NCBI GenBank assembly: GCA_902767125.1
Contig: CACXGJ010000229.1
Location: forward strand, 1-14,698
Length of the DNA: 14,698 nucleotides
Reading direction: 5' to 3'
DNA from: an uncultured Ruminococcus sp.
GTDB lineage: Bacteria; Bacillota; Clostridia; Oscillospirales; Acutalibacteraceae
Part shown: positions 8,801 to 14,334 of the stretch, in pieces
Layout: each line of letters begins with the position of its first letter
Numbering within the stretch: the stretch's first letter is position 1
Notes under the pieces: generated by a model
Databases searched by the model: none
What the model was told of the DNA's origin: nothing
What the model saw: only the letters and a program-made list of their open reading frames with translations
Translations under genes and position numbers: made by a program

Positions 8801-10400
8801 CGAATATCTCAACAGAGGAACTACTCAAAAGTATGAGGGTGTGGCAAGCCTGAAGGATAAGCTCAAGCAAGCTGAAAAGGTATATATCACGGGTAATTCC
8901 GTACAGGCTGCAAAGACATCTGTCGAAGCTCTTGACAGAGCTATCGCAAATGTATCTGTATCATCCGAAGGCTCTATTGCAGTTGTACTTTATGATGCAC
9001 AGGGCAAGGTTGCAAAAGGTCATAAATTTGTAGTTCACTACAATGAAAGGGACGATGCTACCAACCCCTCACCTCAAACCCGTGAGATGACGGAATATAA
9101 CCCCGAGGGCTATCCTATCGTGTTTATATCTCCTTCAACGGGCGGAAGCTATGATGCTATCTATAATGTCGAGATTTATGACAGTAATACGGGTAAGGCA
9201 ATAGGTATAGCAAAGGATGCGACCAAGCCTGATGAGACCACACCTGTTGTACAAAAGAAGATGAATAAGGATGAGGCGTGGGTATTGCTGGATTATTCAA
9301 AGAATCCTCGTTGGAGAGAAAACTCAAACACCGACTACCGTGTTATAACCAATGACAGGTATGTCAAGGGTACAGACTCTGACATTGAGCTGAAGATGAC
9401 TGCCGAACCCAAGGTGGTCGGCTCGACCGAATATAAGACTGAAACCTTCAATTCGGAGCCAAAGCCTGTCTATAAGTCAATGACAGTATACTTCAATTAT
9501 GATACCGATATTGAATGGAGTACACAGGAAACAGATGCTGATGGTAATTTGAAGACCGTTAATCAGAATTATACTATAAGAGCAGGAGCATATACGTTTA
9601 CAAATAAAGATACCAAGGATGTAAAGTCACCTGTATATTATCAAGAATATACAGAATCAGGTACCAAGGTAAAGAGGGCAAAGCTGAATCTCTTTACAAT
9701 GGAATCCAAAAAGTATTTTGCAGGAATCAATACTGCACTTGAGCCTAATTCTGTAAGCGAGGCATCGGCAAGATACGGTACATATACTGATAATGGTTTT
9801 GGCGGTGCTGCAAATAATGCAAAGACACTCAATTGGATAACTACAAATGCATCATCAGGAGAAGAAGATTTTTCAACAGCTAAAAGGATAACTGTCAACG
9901 GTAATGTAAATATGGATATGCCCAAAAATTCAAAGGCTTCATTCACAAATCTCCCCTCAACGAAGTCCTATGAATATTCAACAAACGGCGGCATAAACTT
10001 CAGATGGAGTTCTCCGAATCCGTTGTATATAAGATCAAGTGTCGGATTCTATGCTTCTGAATTCCATTTTGCTGCAGTAGGAAAGATTGATGCTTCACAA
10101 TACGGCAATGCTACATCACACTTCTATCTTTATAACTATGATGTCGGCAAGAATGATCTTATCATAAGATTCTATACGGATGTTACGATATCATATCCCG
10201 ACAACACAGGCGTTATCCACAGCTTTGTTATCCGTGAGGGTGCGTACAGGATCGAAAAGGAAGACGACAGTACCTCTTATATTGCAGACCTGTTCAACGA
10301 GAGCTACTGGAAGAATCTTGTTTATGTTCATCCTCTTGATATGAACGGAAAAGAAATTACCGGTGGTGCAGGTCTGACTGCTCCCCATTACGGCAACTGA
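2898..10400 (+). CDS. Giant (2500-residue) prepilin-like protein, probable pilus-tip adhesin with modular ectodomain
   Basis: The N-terminus is a class III leader (ends NSKKG, cleavage Gly16^Leu17) plus a hydrophobic helix to about residue 42. Position +5 is Val (LTLPV), so the usual Glu is missing, as in GspK-type tip pseudopilins. The following RQAFMDVRSALEYAESYY helix resembles PilX/GspK N-terminal regions. The ectodomain is modular: aromatic-rich beta modules with a Tyr-x-x-Trp signature at about 212-365, 1256-1320 and 1405-1500 and a related stretch near 420-535, resembling starch-binding modules (CBM25/26 type; by eye only); FIVAR-like helical repeats at about 690-870, 895-965 and 1933-2021; a PKPDD linker at 878-892; Asp-rich loops at 1321-1342 and 1416-1429; a duplicated beta motif near 2194-2237 and 2420-2457. 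No LPXTG motif or C-terminal membrane helix is present. AAGGAG (2891-2896) is 1 base from ATG 2898 but 13 from the in-frame ATG 2910; the second may be the true start, and the mature protein would be identical. Last gene of the prepilin operon. Adhesin function is inferred. Confidence 0.85.
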   Translation: MKTDMRDKFLKNSKKGLTLPVAIAISTVLVIVAAGLIFIALASVSTTTVTVNGRQAFMDVRSALEYAESYYSKKVTEYDKIGVDYTTPEEGEVIVSGTRVEYLVAKEKEDPVTHKAVVYYEKVSSLPNDARTYVQAKYLPSESGESPNLKLTAYSFYSDSFGNNGKMASLSVTFTVGSAGSQNRVTVISIPKSTGIPGSTDTIRLNLKQPVDLNWDICYYIWTYKDTAGAYTSRTDALKTASYVYTKSGSEYVRVNPDVTALNTSEHDNNVEMPNGIWQMPNPTDGTKGADGIMIKQSNGWYAGDYKINKNYVNFFNVIFTNKGKLLTDYYSGSTLLAKGDGIYDTQTCEMFHLWYLNADDKNIYFEFLNQEKNDGVRSYYTKYKWFDNGNSDDYAWNSSPDEWNGLEGLDDTILVYLKNPKTTVHFRMDKKETQAMLSDSVSGAKIALIESSKDDFSGPTFLKNDGVNIECSQTKKTTDISMEYEGCGWWVANVDTNKVCDITVICDGTRYKFTNVSPHKTSSAPDATYEAWLIVKKSEDAKSSVEDSNQYDIKSEKEAHQTEQTALLSLRRRYNATSNTYYYADYDGTSYVTVHAKAYNPDQSASPKLQYMNVLEESSVGRQNLYEKIIEASMLAEGDYESAGFTKLSEVLGKATSADNEAGDFIQKPVSYDETKTYEAATREDNSALTPKQRIQKADEAYQTYIDALNAAIAALEPAKADQATLDALAQALKDAKDIEDNYKNYDAGYYATFVSSGQPYHAAKLFSDKIKNSTPINAEVESVTLALNNAISAMKTHTVDRVGLQSVIDSAKDFEDSSKYEKKYVDDLVNAVLAAENYLKKDSIVQTGDPSIEAHKTSINNAIEAVKNHPIKTEEPKPDDPKPDDPKPDEPELDWSGLEAQMNDASAKLQNNINEDCTQQSAEQLQNALDTARDVAKNASATQDEINTAASNLENAIKRFTVYKPNNINKSYNSDSANVRLWFKPSEGYNYTVKVYDNNGIERTAYYGAASGTFTHEGDLDYLDIPKSTGTTFEVSAFKQDVGDYSSGQINFTGLTNDNAIFVIEEDNGKGTVAKYDLVTLFVSENDNLQNSIGLSEIFVGGEKINTLTNDGNTEKNTHYRYVRYAFNDKNKVVSIINTTATGGSNTNGLQTQITEPGEYVARYIAGDQTTAKYGVTNVKDIRPIEETPENTGGEPDGKTQPTVAYGFDDYELVDVAFSQKSKSELQDIWKDSLDVINMNSNQICIIYDPDALGFVRYTHDGGPYIYYWTSSGKGGADYSNKVRMTKKTFNAGTIYAREAYYCICPNDTIGFILAYHRDDKGDGDKITDNDGNGNVYLNDGTGTNNYKYNIVCIPGADNATGKGKGELIYFNDDVFTGRGESTEDKSDDTTTTTTWDEDISISVPYGYTCLILDTNGDPDGKFNGNDKAPYAHIWSNNGSVKNLTSWNSLAPLLKLDIGGNQYYYKIFDNTYDNFIITNGANGDSAEKVVGDSKLPKNGSTLYRYYVVKMESGGKASVTYKSDKPAKVESTSPEVVKDLSSDYTMAYVGGGKIRIKNKSYSETYGNFKMQNSAKTRWIEDEPDEDTVNSDQNGTNLFGGKTRRASDKRAGDAKLLPYYDWYEYKIPVEPSNKYTFQITGLDTNSGKSSMKTEQIRNVYGDVWVSLYNEDTNTRAVKDASGSSVNETVFSHIELSTFDPDITQIASSLSVYFQKPKDGIYPTDGKLHQWSNPQIKKVNGTDGTITNVSLTASLTLNPLTFKSAAISKNNPFIEFYIEETVEGEALPRKHTYTTKLQGGKNILFNPLKNSGYGGWEEFTSDNDELIEACDNLLNMYYAKYIINQYDSNGEIVNQSNSNDTQTKSSYLLTFIEDHSVGNTKGNYGCFSRANSGDPWKTAGDQISNMNDSNAHNACFGTSGVVGVKEVVDAYSKLYEKMSLARSYIEIPINNATDGADYHANSNSSSRYPEYLNRGTTQKYEGVASLKDKLKQAEKVYITGNSVQAAKTSVEALDRAIANVSVSSEGSIAVVLYDAQGKVAKGHKFVVHYNERDDATNPSPQTREMTEYNPEGYPIVFISPSTGGSYDAIYNVEIYDSNTGKAIGIAKDATKPDETTPVVQKKMNKDEAWVLLDYSKNPRWRENSNTDYRVITNDRYVKGTDSDIELKMTAEPKVVGSTEYKTETFNSEPKPVYKSMTVYFNYDTDIEWSTQETDADGNLKTVNQNYTIRAGAYTFTNKDTKDVKSPVYYQEYTESGTKVKRAKLNLFTMESKKYFAGINTALEPNSVSEASARYGTYTDNGFGGAANNAKTLNWITTNASSGEEDFSTAKRITVNGNVNMDMPKNSKASFTNLPSTKSYEYSTNGGINFRWSSPNPLYIRSSVGFYASEFHFAAVGKIDASQYGNATSHFYLYNYDVGKNDLIIRFYTDVTISYPDNTGVIHSFVIREGAYRIEKEDDSTSYIADLFNESYWKNLVYVHPLDMNGKEITGGAGLTAPHYGN
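3531..3995 (+). other. Putative carbohydrate-binding-like module A of the giant prepilin (residues ~212-365)
   Basis: The stretch opens with CYYIWTY (Trp222). It continues through IWQMPNPTDG and NGWYAGDYKI, and reaches FFNVIFTNKGKLLTDYY. The order Tyr-x-x-Trp, Trp-x-Met-Pro, Gly-Trp-Tyr, hydrophobic-Ile-Phe-x-Asn, Thr-Asp is the arrangement I associate with CBM26-like starch-binding modules. This is pattern matching by eye, not a profile hit. Confidence 0.35.
4990..5790 (+). other. FIVAR-like helical repeats and proline-rich linker in the giant prepilin
   Basis: Residues ~698-965 contain repeated amphipathic helices rich in Ala, Leu, Asp and Lys with recurring AL..AI.A+ patterns (ALNAAIAALEPAK, VTLALNNAISAMK, TSINNAIEAVKNH, AASNLENAIKRF). 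Repeat units end in such a helix, as in FIVAR modules that form stalks in surface proteins. Together with the PKPDD linker this probably gives a rod-like spacer. A further copy with ALDRAIANV lies near residues 1933-2021. Confidence 0.55.
5529..5573 (+). repeat. Three tandem 15-bp repeats encoding PKPDD
   Basis: Three in-frame 15-base units (5529-5543, 5544-5558, 5559-5573) encode PKPDD PKPDD PKPDE. They differ by a few third-position or single-base changes. They form the linker between two FIVAR-like blocks of the giant prepilin. Repeat number could vary between strains without breaking the frame. Confidence 0.85.
6663..6857 (+). other. Putative carbohydrate-binding-like module B of the giant prepilin (residues ~1256-1320)
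   Basis: GGPYIYYWTSSGKG (Trp1271), NKVRMTK, EAYYCICP and TIGFILAY repeat the same order of aromatic and beta-strand features seen in modules A and C. An Asp-rich loop follows directly. Similarity is by eye and divergent. Confidence 0.3.
7110..7398 (+). other. Putative carbohydrate-binding-like module C of the giant prepilin (residues ~1405-1500)
   Basis: After a six-Thr linker, the segment runs APYAHIWSNNG (Trp1437), LTSWNSLAPLLKLDIGG, NQYYYKIFD and NFIITNGANGDSAEKV. This is the closest of the modules to the CBM26 pattern: aromatic-x-x-Trp, Trp plus hydrophobic strand, Tyr-rich strand, and an Ile/Phe-x-Asn-Gly loop. Starch or glycan binding is inferred. Confidence 0.4.
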
Positions 10401-10441
10401 TAAAAAACCGTATGACATATGAAAATGTCTGAATAAAATAT

Positions 10442-10482
10442 AAACTCCTGTTTGGCTGTAAAAAGTCAAACAGGAGTTTTTT
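10442..10482 (+). terminator. Intrinsic terminator after the prepilin operon
   Basis: A perfect 13-bp stem (10442-10454 with 10467-10479) closes a 12-base loop and runs into a T-tract (10477-10482). It lies 42 bases after the stop of the giant gene. Confidence 0.92.
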
Positions 10483-10485
10483 ATT

Positions 10486-10524
10486 CAAGAAAAAAAAGAT
10501 CATTTTGATGATCTTTTTTTCTTG
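10486..10524 (-). terminator. Intrinsic terminator of the glycosyltransferase operon, overlapping its stop codon
   Basis: On the minus strand a 6-bp stem with a CAAA loop (10498-10513) is extended by A:T pairs and followed by a U-rich run. The glycosyltransferase stop codon (10500-10502) lies within the stem. It stands back to back with the plus-strand terminator and insulates two convergent operons. Confidence 0.75.
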
Positions 10525-11477
10525 TTTTCGGGCTGTTTCATTCTGAACGGCAGCTCGGGAATACCGCTGACAGCCTTGTAATTGTCCGAGATAAGATATT
10601 CATACAATTGGCGGTTTATTTTCATATTGAAGCTCATATTGCTGAAGTTACGGCATTTAAGATGCTGATTGAATATGGAGTATATGTTTATCAGATACAT
10701 TTTTTTGGAAAGAAATTTAAGTGATGCCCTGTACTTTTCATAGGCATTGTTGTATTGTATGTAGTTTCGTATTATCAATATCGACAGCATGACATCATTT
10801 ACTTTTTGTATATCTATCGTAGCCATGATTGAACCGACACGCTTTTCATAATAATACAGGTAACGGTCGGATACGGCTACCTTGGAAGCATTGAAAAATA
10901 ATATGGGACTTGTGGCAATGTCCTCAAAGTAAATCTTCGGATAAGATATTTCATTGTCCGTGAATAATGATCTTTTATACATTTTGTTCCACGCATAGCT
11001 GTGCAGGGAATTATCACGGATAATGAGATGGAGAGCCTTTTCGGAGTCCAGGACTCTTTTCTTGGGGAATGAGAGCATCGGTATACATATATGTGACATA
11101 AAGTATGAGTATTTGAAGCGACAGTAGGATATCTCGGCGTTATTATTTACACATTCCTCATACAAGACTTTGAGATAATCCTTATGTATGCAGTCATCAC
11201 TGTCGATAAAAACGATATACTCACCGTTGGCAAATTTTATACCGTAATTTCTTGCATCCGCAAGTCCGCCGTTGTTTTTTTGTAGCAGTCTGAAACGCTT
11301 ATCCTTTTTCTCGTATTCACGGCAGATCACCGCACAGTTGTCGGGAGAGCCGTCATCTATCATCAGTACTTCAAAATCATCAAAGGTCTGTTCCATGATG
11401 GAATCAAGACATCTGGGCAAATATTTTTCAACTTTATAAATAGGAACAACTATAGATATAACAGGATCATTTTTCAA
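10500..11477 (-). CDS. Glycosyltransferase family 2 (GT-A fold)
   Basis: A 325-residue GT2 enzyme that should transfer a sugar from a nucleotide donor to a growing envelope or exopolysaccharide acceptor at the cytoplasmic face. Diagnostic motifs, counted from the chosen start, are ISIVVPIYKVEKYL near residue 7, DDGS (41-44), NGGLADARN (69-77) and the metal-binding DSDD (92-95). Further on come FEDIATSP and a YYYEKRVGSI stretch, typical of EpsH/WfgS-like members. The frame is open to GTG 11486, but that codon overlaps the only GGAG. TTG 11477 stands 8 bases from GGAG and gives MKNDPVISIVVP, a typical GT2 start, so it is preferred. The stop is inside the terminator hairpin. It follows the flippase-like gene by about 30 bases and is probably co-transcribed. 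Donor and acceptor cannot be read from the sequence. Confidence 0.9.
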   Translation of the reverse strand: MKNDPVISIVVPIYKVEKYLPRCLDSIMEQTFDDFEVLMIDDGSPDNCAVICREYEKKDKRFRLLQKNNGGLADARNYGIKFANGEYIVFIDSDDCIHKDYLKVLYEECVNNNAEISYCRFKYSYFMSHICIPMLSFPKKRVLDSEKALHLIIRDNSLHSYAWNKMYKRSLFTDNEISYPKIYFEDIATSPILFFNASKVAVSDRYLYYYEKRVGSIMATIDIQKVNDVMLSILIIRNYIQYNNAYEKYRASLKFLSKKMYLINIYSIFNQHLKCRNFSNMSFNMKINRQLYEYLISDNYKAVSGIPELPFRMKQPENKKKRSSK

Positions 11478-11507
11478 AAATATCACTCCATAATTTTATG
11501 ACATATT

Positions 11508-12575
11508 TTAATTTTCATTTTCTGCCTTTTCATCGGGCAGAGCTTTCTTTTTTATTCCTGAAAACGGAAGGGATATCATTATAGTACCGTAATATGTTAT
11601 TGTACGCCAGATAAGGATAGCTGATTTCATGGTTTCGGCAGATATATATGCCATAAAGAATGTGCTGAAGCAGTATTCGGCAGCTCCCGAGCCTCCGGGA
11701 AGTGGGACAAGGCTTGATACCATTGATACATATGACTGTGCACAAAGCATATCGAATATATTGAGATCGGGTATCTTGAATGACATTGCGATACAGTACG
11801 GGACAAGAAAGAATGCTGTCATCTGTATTGCCGTAAGGACATAGGCTTTTATGAGCAGAGGCTTATTTTTCTGCAAAGCCTTGTTGCTTTCATGGAATGA
11901 TTCGAGTGTATCATTGAGTCCTGCAATCTTGTCATCGGCATTTTTGAGTATATGCAGCCTTCCGAGCAGACGAAGAAAACCGCCTGAAATTTTCTTGGTA
12001 AAGTTTTTGGCAAATGAGGCTAAAAGCAGTACAACGAGCATTATTATCTGTGCAGCAAAGCCTATTGCGGAGACTACCCACATATATGTATCAAGATGTT
12101 CCTTGAAGAATGAGAACCTTGCTGCAACTGCAACGATACAGTAAACGGCAAGTGTAAACTGCCATACAAGGAATTTTTGTATCAGTGCTGATGTTGCAAC
12201 AGAGCCTTTTATGCCCGAGCGTGACATCATAAGCACCTGCATCGGCTGACCGCCTGTTGAGCTTGGAGTTATGGCACAGTAGAACTGTCCTACCATAGAT
12301 GCCTTGGCGGCTGTCTTTATTTTCACATCGTGGACTGATTGTTTTACAAATATGTATATTATGGTAGCATCTATTGCTATATTGAGCAGATGGACAAAAA
12401 CTGCGGTCAGTATCCACCATATATTTATTTCGAGACCGCTGTTTATAAGGTCGATGAGACCGTCTTCGGAGAATATGAAATAAACTATAAGGAATATTGT
12501 CAGTGCGATTATAAATATATTGAATATAAGACCTATCGGTATTTTAAACTTTTGTTTCTTTTCTTCCTGTTCCAT
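11508..12575 (-). CDS. Flippase-like / lysylphosphatidylglycerol synthase transmembrane-domain family protein (YbhN/AglD type)
   Basis: A 355-residue polytopic membrane protein with roughly eight hydrophobic segments and a short charged tail at each end. Two family signatures are visible: ITPSSTGGQP (102-111) and PLPGGSGAAE (291-300). These mark the LPG_synthase_TM / UPF0104 family, whose members include YbhN, AglD and the membrane half of MprF. The soluble aminoacyl-transferase domain of MprF is absent, so it is not a lysyl-PG synthase. Translocation of a lipid-linked or glycolipid intermediate is the likely role, and the GT2 partner immediately downstream supports this. ATG 12575 is chosen because GAGGTG (12581-12586) is 5 bases away; a GTG two codons upstream (12581) overlaps that site. 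Regulation is probably through the palindrome over its promoter. Confidence 0.85.
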   Translation of the reverse strand: MEQEEKKQKFKIPIGLIFNIFIIALTIFLIVYFIFSEDGLIDLINSGLEINIWWILTAVFVHLLNIAIDATIIYIFVKQSVHDVKIKTAAKASMVGQFYCAITPSSTGGQPMQVLMMSRSGIKGSVATSALIQKFLVWQFTLAVYCIVAVAARFSFFKEHLDTYMWVVSAIGFAAQIIMLVVLLLASFAKNFTKKISGGFLRLLGRLHILKNADDKIAGLNDTLESFHESNKALQKNKPLLIKAYVLTAIQMTAFFLVPYCIAMSFKIPDLNIFDMLCAQSYVSMVSSLVPLPGGSGAAEYCFSTFFMAYISAETMKSAILIWRTITYYGTIMISLPFSGIKKKALPDEKAENEN

Positions 12576-12623
12576 ATCCACACCTCATTGCTGATAATTA
12601 TTTTGAATGTAAAAAGACATTAT

Positions 12624-12657
12624 ATTATATCTTATCACATTTTTATTTATTGGTCAA
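12624..12657 (-). promoter_or_regulatory. Probable promoter of the flippase-GT2 operon
   Basis: On the minus strand TTGACC (12657-12652) is followed after 17 bases by TAAGAT (12634-12629). A better TATAAT (12629-12624) lies 5 bases further on but gives a 22-base spacer. Either could serve as the -10 box. The -35 box is inside the 19-bp palindrome. Confidence 0.55.
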
Positions 12658-12666
12658 TGACCAATA
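12648..12666. promoter_or_regulatory. 19-bp perfect palindrome, candidate repressor operator
   Basis: TATTGGTCA-A-TGACCAATA has two 9-bp arms around one central base. It covers the predicted -35 box of the flippase-GT2 operon, where a bound dimeric repressor (MarR- or TetR-size site) would block RNA polymerase. It has no T-tract and is separate from the nearby terminator. No regulator gene lies in the window. Confidence 0.6.
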
Positions 12667-12670
12667 TCAT

Positions 12671-12709
12671 AAAAAAAGTCTTTCCGTATATCGTGCGGAA
12701 AGACTTTTT
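12671..12709 (-). terminator. Intrinsic terminator of the two-helix membrane protein gene
   Basis: A perfect 14-bp stem (12673-12686 with 12696-12709) and 9-base loop lie immediately after the stop codon at 12714. On the minus strand the hairpin ends in a run of seven T. Confidence 0.92.
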
Positions 12710-12713
12710 GTTA

Positions 12714-13334
12714 TCAATCTTTTTTGTCGGTATTTTTGTTGGCGGCATTTTCCTGTTCACGCTTCATTTTGATGAACTTCTTTTTAAGCTCGACCGAAAG
12801 ATAGGGCTGTATCATGCCGAGAGTCCTGTCATTCGGAGTGAAGAAAAGCAGAGCATGTTTTTGTCTTACCTTATCATGTATCAGTGCATAGTAGGTATCA
12901 TCTTTGTTGACATCCTCGGCAGCACTCAATATAAGGTCGTGCTTTGATTTATCCACATTTTTGTTGCCCGTTTTCGGATCAATGTACTTTCCGATATCGT
13001 CTATCGCCTTGACATCAAAAACAGTTATCTTTTTGCGTCTTGACCTGCCCTTTATTCTGTCAACTCTCATTTCGCCGACAACGAATGTATATTCGTACTC
13101 GATGCCTGCATTTTTTATCATATAGTATGAAATATATATTCCGAGTCCCAAAAAGAGCAGTGCCAAAGGCACGAGCCAATTGAAATATCCTGAAAGATAT
13201 ATGCTCAAGGCTATCAGCAATAATATAAAAGCAAGTGAGAGTACAAGAGATGTGATCTTTGTGGATGACATTTTTCTTTTGACTATCTGTTCGGAGTAGC
13301 TTCCCATATCGTCAACTTTCATGACCTGTTCCAT
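12714..13334 (-). CDS. Two-transmembrane-helix protein of unknown function (clostridial family, possibly DUF6106)
   Basis: A 206-residue protein with an N-terminal YSEQIVKRK stretch, two closely spaced hydrophobic helices (about 28-47 and 52-74) and a cytoplasmic-type, Lys-rich C-terminal domain. The domain begins EYEYTFVVGEMRVDRIKGRSRRKKI and ends in a charged low-complexity tail. The arrangement of a helical hairpin plus a beta-rich domain resembles small bacterial PH-like or DUF6106 proteins of Clostridia. I recall that family's EYEY...G...D.I style but cannot verify membership. ATG 13334 has AAGGAAG (13344-13350) 9 bases upstream. It has its own near-consensus promoter and strong terminator, so it is a single-gene unit, though readthrough from the upstream membrane-protein gene is possible. 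Function is unknown. Confidence 0.75.
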   Translation of the reverse strand: MEQVMKVDDMGSYSEQIVKRKMSSTKITSLVLSLAFILLLIALSIYLSGYFNWLVPLALLFLGLGIYISYYMIKNAGIEYEYTFVVGEMRVDRIKGRSRRKKITVFDVKAIDDIGKYIDPKTGNKNVDKSKHDLILSAAEDVNKDDTYYALIHDKVRQKHALLFFTPNDRTLGMIQPYLSVELKKKFIKMKREQENAANKNTDKKD

Positions 13335-13372
13335 ATCATAATACTTCCTTTCGGTTGATCTGCATATTATTA

Positions 13373-13400
13373 ATTATAATTTGTAAAAAAAATTTGTCAA
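13373..13400 (-). promoter_or_regulatory. Near-consensus sigma-A promoter for the two-helix membrane protein gene
   Basis: On the minus strand TTGACA (13400-13395) and TATAAT (13378-13373) match the consensus exactly with a 16-base spacer, 38 bases upstream of the start codon. This suggests strong, housekeeping-type expression. Confidence 0.85.
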
Positions 13401-13413
13401 GTGAAAATTTCTT

Positions 13414-14319
13414 TCAGGCAGATCGGTATTTCCTGTAATATTTGGCATACATTATGAAGCTGATGACTGCAAGTATGAGCATTACAGCGACACATATATA
13501 CATATAATAAAAAATTGTACTGAAATACCCGACAAACAGGTTATAAAGGGAATAAGTGGTAATATTCACCTTTGGTATGATGTTGGATGCAAGTACAAAG
13601 GTAGGAAGAACAGCAGTTGCCAAAGCACCTCCGATCAAGCCGTAGCAGATATATCTGTATCTTCGGTGTTTGAACTGATTTGTGAAGTACATGATACAAA
13701 CGAGTATTAATACTGTCAGTGCAAGAGATCCTGTGATTATATTCAGAGTATTCCTTGCATCATAAAGATATTTTCCTATCACCGAAAAAAACGGTATTGA
13801 TATCTGATTTACATATATATCTGCAGCTTCGTTTATGAAGTAAAGCACATTATTTTCCACTTCATCGGTAAGCTCGATATTTTCCTGATCGGCATATTGT
13901 TTTACAGCCTCATAGAGCTGCTGCTTGAAAGCTGTTGTTTCAACGAGGGTAGAATTATCGGAATAGAATGACTCGATATAATTGTCAACAGCCTTTTTTA
14001 CGTCATAGCTGTTAGAAAAATTCACAGCAAATTCCTTTTTAAACCCGCTTGCATCGACAAGATCGGTCATACGGGTCTGAAGTTCATATTTGACCATGCT
14101 GTAATAGCCCTGTGAGTTCATTTTGCTGATCATGTAGTCCTTTGAAAAAACGGTGAACATAAGGATAATACATATCGAAAACAAAAACAGTACGAGTGAA
14201 AGGAAGAACGACATCATGCAATATACAACAGACTTCAATTTTGATTTTTTTCGGTGATGCCTGTGATGATGATGTTCATTTTCCTGTTGATCTTCTTTTT
14301 CAATTTCATTTTCCTGCAT
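13414..14319 (-). CDS. Four-helix membrane protein with His-rich cytoplasmic tail, function unknown
   Basis: A 301-residue protein. The N-terminal tail is acidic, then has HHHHRHHRKK at residues 16-25. It is followed by a hydrophobic helix (about 31-57), a soluble helical and probably extracytoplasmic domain of about 120 residues, and three more membrane helices (about 182-203, 213-237, 262-292) ending in a short Lys/Arg-rich tail. I do not recognise the family. ATG 14319 is chosen because GGGAG (14329-14333) is 9 bases upstream; an in-frame ATG at 14328 would directly abut that site. The gene starts 15 bases after the sortase stop codon and is probably translated from the same transcript, so a role at the cell envelope next to a sortase is likely. 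No clear terminator separates it from the next gene. Confidence 0.75.
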   Translation of the reverse strand: MQENEIEKEDQQENEHHHHRHHRKKSKLKSVVYCMMSFFLSLVLFLFSICIILMFTVFSKDYMISKMNSQGYYSMVKYELQTRMTDLVDASGFKKEFAVNFSNSYDVKKAVDNYIESFYSDNSTLVETTAFKQQLYEAVKQYADQENIELTDEVENNVLYFINEAADIYVNQISIPFFSVIGKYLYDARNTLNIITGSLALTVLILVCIMYFTNQFKHRRYRYICYGLIGGALATAVLPTFVLASNIIPKVNITTYSLYNLFVGYFSTIFYYMYICVAVMLILAVISFIMYAKYYRKYRSA

Positions 14320-14334
14320 TAAGATCATCTCCCA

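Noticed and set aside
2898..10400. Giant protein as a substrate of the sortase at 14335-14698
   Set aside because: The C-terminus ends GLTAPHYGN, with no LPXTG-like motif, hydrophobic helix or basic tail.
12339..12947. Plus-strand 202-codon open frame
   Set aside because: It runs antisense through the flippase gene, its promoter, the palindrome, a terminator and the next gene, and its product is low-complexity and rich in Tyr/Ile/Lys; it is a shadow.
13357..13424. Inverted repeat GATCTGC ... GCAGATC around the 13373-13400 promoter
   Set aside because: The arms are only 7 bp, 54 bases apart, and one lies in the coding end of the upstream gene; chance is likely.
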